From Alphaproteobacteria bacterium (GTDB lineage Bacteria > Pseudomonadota > Alphaproteobacteria > Sphingomonadales > Emcibacteraceae): a DNA stretch of 8,980 nt. Below, piece by piece: positions 6,083 to 8,980 of the stretch. The stretch covers positions 9,428 through 18,407 of the forward strand of contig NVVY01000016.1 in NCBI GenBank assembly GCA_002749135.1. The letters are read 5' to 3'. A program made the position numbers and the translations under genes. The notes beneath the pieces are model-generated. The model made no database searches and was not told where the DNA came from. It was given only the letters and a program-made list of their open reading frames with translations. Positions within the stretch are counted from its first letter, which is position 1; each line of letters opens with the position of its first letter.

Positions 6083-7522
6083 ATGAAAATTACAACAATA
6101 AAAACACCCGGAATTTTATCGAATTTCAAATCCCTGATATTTGGTATTTTTATAACATTATCCCTTTTGGTAACCGCCTGCGCCGCCGAAAAAGAAACGG
6201 TCGATCTTATCGTTCAAGGTCGTTATGTGGTGACCATGACCCCGGGAAATCCGGTGATTGAAAATGGGGCTGTGGCCGTGAAGGACGGCGTGATCGTGGC
6301 CGTGGGAACAACGGCGGACATCGGGGCGAAATACACCGCAAAAACGAATATCTCCGGCAAGGACCGGATATTGATGCCCGGACTGATCAATGGTCATACC
6401 CATACGGCCATGGTGTTGTTTCGGGGCATGGCCGATGATCTGGCCCTGATGCCGTGGTTGCGCAATTACATCTTTCCCATGGAAGCCCAATTTGTTGATC
6501 CGGAATTTATTGACGTGGGCATGAAGCTGGCCTGCCTTGAAATGATCCGGGGCGGGACGACCACATTTGTGGATATGTATTTCTATCCCGACCGGGAATC
6601 GGATGTGATTGAAGCCTGCGGCCTGCGGGCCATAGTCGGCTCACCGTCCATTGATTTTCCAAGCCCCGGTTTTAAAGGATGGGACGATTCTTACGCGGCG
6701 GCGGTGAAATTCGTCAAGGAACGCAAAAGCAAATCCGGGCGGGTTATACCGGCCTTTGCCCCCCATGCGCCTTATACGGTTTCGGCGGAACATCTGGCTG
6801 ATCTGGCGAAAATGGCCAGAAAATTAAAAGCCCCGATCACCACCCATCTGTCCGAATCTCTGGCGGAGCTTGACCAGATCAAGGAACGCTATGGCACCAC
6901 GCCGATCCAGCATGTGAAAAATCTGGGCTTGCTTGATAATTGGCTGATTGCCGCCCATGTGGTGCATCCGACGGTAGCGGAAATCAAGCTGTTGGTAAAA
7001 TACAAGGTCGGGGTGATTCATAATCCCACGTCAAACCTGAAAACGGCGGCGGGTATATCGCCGGTGCCGGAAATGCTCAAAGCGGGCGTGCGGATCGGCT
7101 TAGGGACCGACGGGGCGGCATCTAATAATGACCTGAATATGTGGGAGGAAATCCGCCTTGCGGCCCTGCTGCACAAGGGGGTCAATTATGACGCGACTTT
7201 AATGCCCGCCGAAACAGTTCTGAGAATGGCCACCATTGGCGGGGCCGAGGCCATCAGGCTGGATAAGCTGGTGGGTGATATTGCGGTGGGCAAGCGGGCC
7301 GATCTGATACAGCTGGACCTGTCCGGTGCCCATATGACGCCGCTGTATAATGTGATCTCGCACCTTGTCTATGCGGCAACGGGCAGTGATGTTGTGACCA
7401 CCATTGTTGATGGTCACATTCTGATGCAGGACGGGAAATTCCTGACGCTGGATGCGGAAAAAATCCGCAGGCAGGCCAATGAAATAGGTGCCCGGATTAC
7501 CAAGGCTTTGCAAAAGAAATAG
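6083..7522 (+). CDS. Lipoprotein amidohydrolase, 5'-methylthioadenosine/S-adenosylhomocysteine deaminase-like
   Basis: The protein has 479 residues. The N-terminus is a lipoprotein signal peptide: basic start, hydrophobic stretch at 18-31 and lipobox LVTAC with Cys33, so the mature enzyme should be anchored outside the cytoplasm. The rest is an amidohydrolase barrel. By comparison with the known family enzyme TM0936, the metal ligands are H105 and H107 (NGHTHTAMVLFRG), H255 (THLSES) and D343 (GTDGAASNND). E258 and H292 (AAHVVH) would be catalytic, and E134 and H228 (APHAPYT) substrate contacts. All are present, so it looks active. The family deaminates adenosine-type compounds (methylthioadenosine, adenosylhomocysteine, sometimes adenosine) to the inosine form, but some members act on other amines, so the substrate is inferred. 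The export signal is unusual because these enzymes are normally cytoplasmic. It is a single-gene unit ending four bases from the convergent phosphoribosyltransferase. Confidence 0.88.
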   Translation: MKITTIKTPGILSNFKSLIFGIFITLSLLVTACAAEKETVDLIVQGRYVVTMTPGNPVIENGAVAVKDGVIVAVGTTADIGAKYTAKTNISGKDRILMPGLINGHTHTAMVLFRGMADDLALMPWLRNYIFPMEAQFVDPEFIDVGMKLACLEMIRGGTTTFVDMYFYPDRESDVIEACGLRAIVGSPSIDFPSPGFKGWDDSYAAAVKFVKERKSKSGRVIPAFAPHAPYTVSAEHLADLAKMARKLKAPITTHLSESLAELDQIKERYGTTPIQHVKNLGLLDNWLIAAHVVHPTVAEIKLLVKYKVGVIHNPTSNLKTAAGISPVPEMLKAGVRIGLGTDGAASNNDLNMWEEIRLAALLHKGVNYDATLMPAETVLRMATIGGAEAIRLDKLVGDIAVGKRADLIQLDLSGAHMTPLYNVISHLVYAATGSDVVTTIVDGHILMQDGKFLTLDAEKIRRQANEIGARITKALQKK

Positions 7523-7526
7523 TCGC

Positions 7527-8087
7527 TCAGATTTCCTTATTGAGCAGTTCGGCCACCATGGGGGATTTGAATTTGGCAACCTCATCCATGGTCAGGCCAT
7601 GTAGCTCATGGGGAAAGACCAGCCATTCATTGGTTTCGTGGATATAATAGTCGGGTATGCGTTCGGTTTTGCGTTTTTCCGGCTTGTAATAGACGGTGGC
7701 GACCCGGGTGTCCTCGGGCATATTGCGGCGGCATTGTTCCTCCAGATTACGGATGATGGCATCCACGCTCAGGCCGGAATCAAACACGTCATCCACGATC
7801 AGCAGCTTGTCATGGGCATTGATATTATCAACGATATAGCCCAGCCCGTGAACCCGAACCGTAGAGGACCGGGTGGCAATACCGGTATAGGATGAGGTGC
7901 GGATGGCGATATGATCCGATTTCAGACCCCGGTAATCCAGATATTCCTGAACCGCAATGCCGATGGGCGTACCGCCGCGCCAGACGCCAACAATATAATC
8001 CGGCTCAAAACCGCTTTCCAAAATCATATGAGCCATTTTAAAGCTGTCGTCCAGCAGGCTGTCGGCGGAGATATATACTTTATCCAT
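7527..8087 (-). CDS. Purine phosphoribosyltransferase family protein (COG2236-like, hypoxanthine/xanthine type)
   Basis: This 186-residue cytoplasmic type I phosphoribosyltransferase is predicted to join a purine base to PRPP, giving the nucleotide and pyrophosphate. DYIVGVWRGGTPIGIAV (30-46) is the family's first strand and loop. LLIVDDVFDSGLS (95-107) is the PRPP-binding motif with its two acidic residues. YKPEKRKTERIPDYY (134-148) and the late WLVFPHE (155-161) resemble the COG2236 and yeast Xpt1-like branch rather than the classical Hpt of Escherichia coli. The start is ATG 8087; the upstream sequence has only a weak GGA. It lies 19 bases downstream of the kinase gene's TGA, so the two probably form an operon. 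The base specificity (hypoxanthine, xanthine or guanine) cannot be decided from sequence. Confidence 0.87.
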   Translation of the reverse strand: MDKVYISADSLLDDSFKMAHMILESGFEPDYIVGVWRGGTPIGIAVQEYLDYRGLKSDHIAIRTSSYTGIATRSSTVRVHGLGYIVDNINAHDKLLIVDDVFDSGLSVDAIIRNLEEQCRRNMPEDTRVATVYYKPEKRKTERIPDYYIHETNEWLVFPHELHGLTMDEVAKFKSPMVAELLNKEI

Positions 8088-8089
8088 GA

Positions 8090-8120
8090 GTTAAGTCCAA
8101 TTCAGGTTCAGGTTAAGTCC
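8090..8120. repeat. Short direct repeats at the kinase-phosphoribosyltransferase junction
   Basis: The nonamer GTTAAGTCC occurs at 8090-8098 and again at 8112-8120, and the hexamer TTCAGG occurs twice in tandem between them (8101-8106 and 8107-8112). The repeats cover the last codons of the kinase and the intergenic gap. They look like a small local duplication and may have set the present stop position. Confidence 0.6.
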
Positions 8121-8980
8121 CACCGGATGATTGTCGAGGCAATATCGGTGGTATTCAATGCTTTTTCCAGGGCCTCAAAACTCAGCAGGCCGCTTTGGGT
8201 ATCAATGCGGGAGATCACGGACACCGCATTGACAGAGGCCGCATAGAGGGCCACATCCGGCGCGTTCCCGGCGGAAATCAGGCTGGCCAAGGTTGAGGAG
8301 AAACTGTCCCCGGCCCCGGCGGACCCGCGCATGGTGACCTTTTGCGGCGGGCAATAATAAAGGCAATCCTCATGGAGCAAATAGGCCCCCTTGCCGCCAT
8401 CGGTAATGACCACATAACCCGGCCCGTGGTCCCTCAGGCTTTTCATGCAATCCACCAGCCCCAGAGAGAATCCGCCGAATTTAAACCCGCTTTTCAACAG
8501 GGGCGGTATATGGTCGGACAAGGGCAGGGCGATATTACAGGCTTTGGGGTCTTCGGATACCAGTTTCGGTATCAAGGCCGCACATTCCACCCGGTTGATC
8601 GACAGCAGGTCTATGTCTTTCAGACTGGCCAGAAAATCATCACACAGCCGGGTGATCTGCCGGATACCGGGGTTTGAGGCGATAAAACAGTTGGCCGCCG
8701 CCGCACGCGCAACGATCAGGGGAAAATGATCGGCGGACTGGTTGCTCAGATTGGTGACATAAACCAGAGCATATTTGGTAAAATCTATGGCGGTGACATC
8801 TTCCACGCTCAGGCAGCAATTGGCCCCCCGGTGAGTGAAGATAGCCGCATTACGGTCGTGGCTGGCGATATGAACCGCAACGCCGCTGCCCACATTATCC
8901 AATGTGCGCACGTGATCAAGGCCGATATGTTCATCCTCAAACCGGGCAAGGATTTTTTCCGCATTCAGGTCTTTGCCGAT
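8108..8980 (-). CDS. PfkB-family sugar/nucleoside kinase, 5' end outside the window
   Basis: 290 codons and a TGA stop are visible; the frame stays open to the right edge. The conserved text continues upstream of GTG 8911 (IGKDLNAEKILARFEDEHI at the edge resembles the GxDxxGxxLLxxLxxxGV region), so that GTG is not the start. The fold is that of ribokinase and adenosine kinase. The N-x-x-E motif is at INRVE (visible residues 128-132). The ATP-side and catalytic motif GSAGAGDSFSS (219-229) has the catalytic base D225. VVITDGGKGAYLL (190-202) is the typical strand before it. The usual DT before GAGD is replaced by GS, a mild variant. It transfers the ATP phosphate to a sugar hydroxyl; the neighbouring purine phosphoribosyltransferase hints at a nucleoside or ribose substrate, but this is inference. 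The N-terminal substrate-binding residues are missing from view. Confidence 0.88.
   Translation of the reverse strand: MGKDLNAEKILARFEDEHIGLDHVRTLDNVGSGVAVHIASHDRNAAIFTHRGANCCLSVEDVTAIDFTKYALVYVTNLSNQSADHFPLIVARAAAANCFIASNPGIRQITRLCDDFLASLKDIDLLSINRVECAALIPKLVSEDPKACNIALPLSDHIPPLLKSGFKFGGFSLGLVDCMKSLRDHGPGYVVITDGGKGAYLLHEDCLYYCPPQKVTMRGSAGAGDSFSSTLASLISAGNAPDVALYAASVNAVSVISRIDTQSGLLSFEALEKALNTTDIASTIIRWDLT

Noticed and set aside
8909..8911. GTG as the start of the PfkB-family kinase
   Set aside because: The frame stays open to the window edge and the upstream residues match the conserved N-terminal region of the family, so the gene is truncated by the window.

Overview
The window looks like chromosomal DNA of a Gram-negative proteobacterium, most likely an alphaproteobacterium of moderate GC. 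This is inference from three things: a large amidotransferase resembling those of exosortase A (XrtA/PEP-CTERM) exopolysaccharide loci, a lipobox-bearing enzyme, and the general codon style. No rRNA, tRNA, CRISPR array, insertion sequence or phage gene is visible. Almost all of the DNA is coding and the genes are tightly packed.

Left part (1-3447). The 3' end of a CurA/YncB-type NADP-dependent oxidoreductase enters on the + strand. It meets tail to tail, with a 4-bp overlap of stop codons, a minus-strand run of three genes: an asparagine-synthase-type amidotransferase (1450-3336), a GT4 glycosyltransferase (295-1440, TTG start) and a small Cro/CI-type HTH regulator (105-335). The first two look like sugar or exopolysaccharide assembly functions and are probably translationally coupled.

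Middle (3418-5988). A complete, self-contained minus-strand operon can be read from promoter to terminator. A promoter overlapped by an inverted-repeat operator is followed by a YtrA-like GntR repressor, an ABC ATPase, a 56-codon membrane or secreted peptide, an ABC-2 permease and a strong intrinsic terminator. The small gene (4503-4673) overlaps the ATPase stop as ATGA and has a textbook Shine-Dalgarno. It is the least expected item here.

Right part (6019-8980). A + strand gene encodes an amidohydrolase with the full active site of the 5'-methylthioadenosine/S-adenosylhomocysteine deaminase family, but carried on a lipoprotein signal peptide. Only 4 bp separate its end from the end of a minus-strand pair: a PfkB-family sugar/nucleoside kinase (5' part outside the window) and a COG2236-like purine phosphoribosyltransferase. 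Deaminase, kinase and phosphoribosyltransferase could all touch purine nucleoside salvage, but they lie on opposite strands and the link is only a hypothesis.

Longer non-coding stretches are short: 3337-3511 (promoter, terminator and a second hairpin) and 5900-6082 (divergent regulatory region). No stretch over 300 bases lacks a gene.
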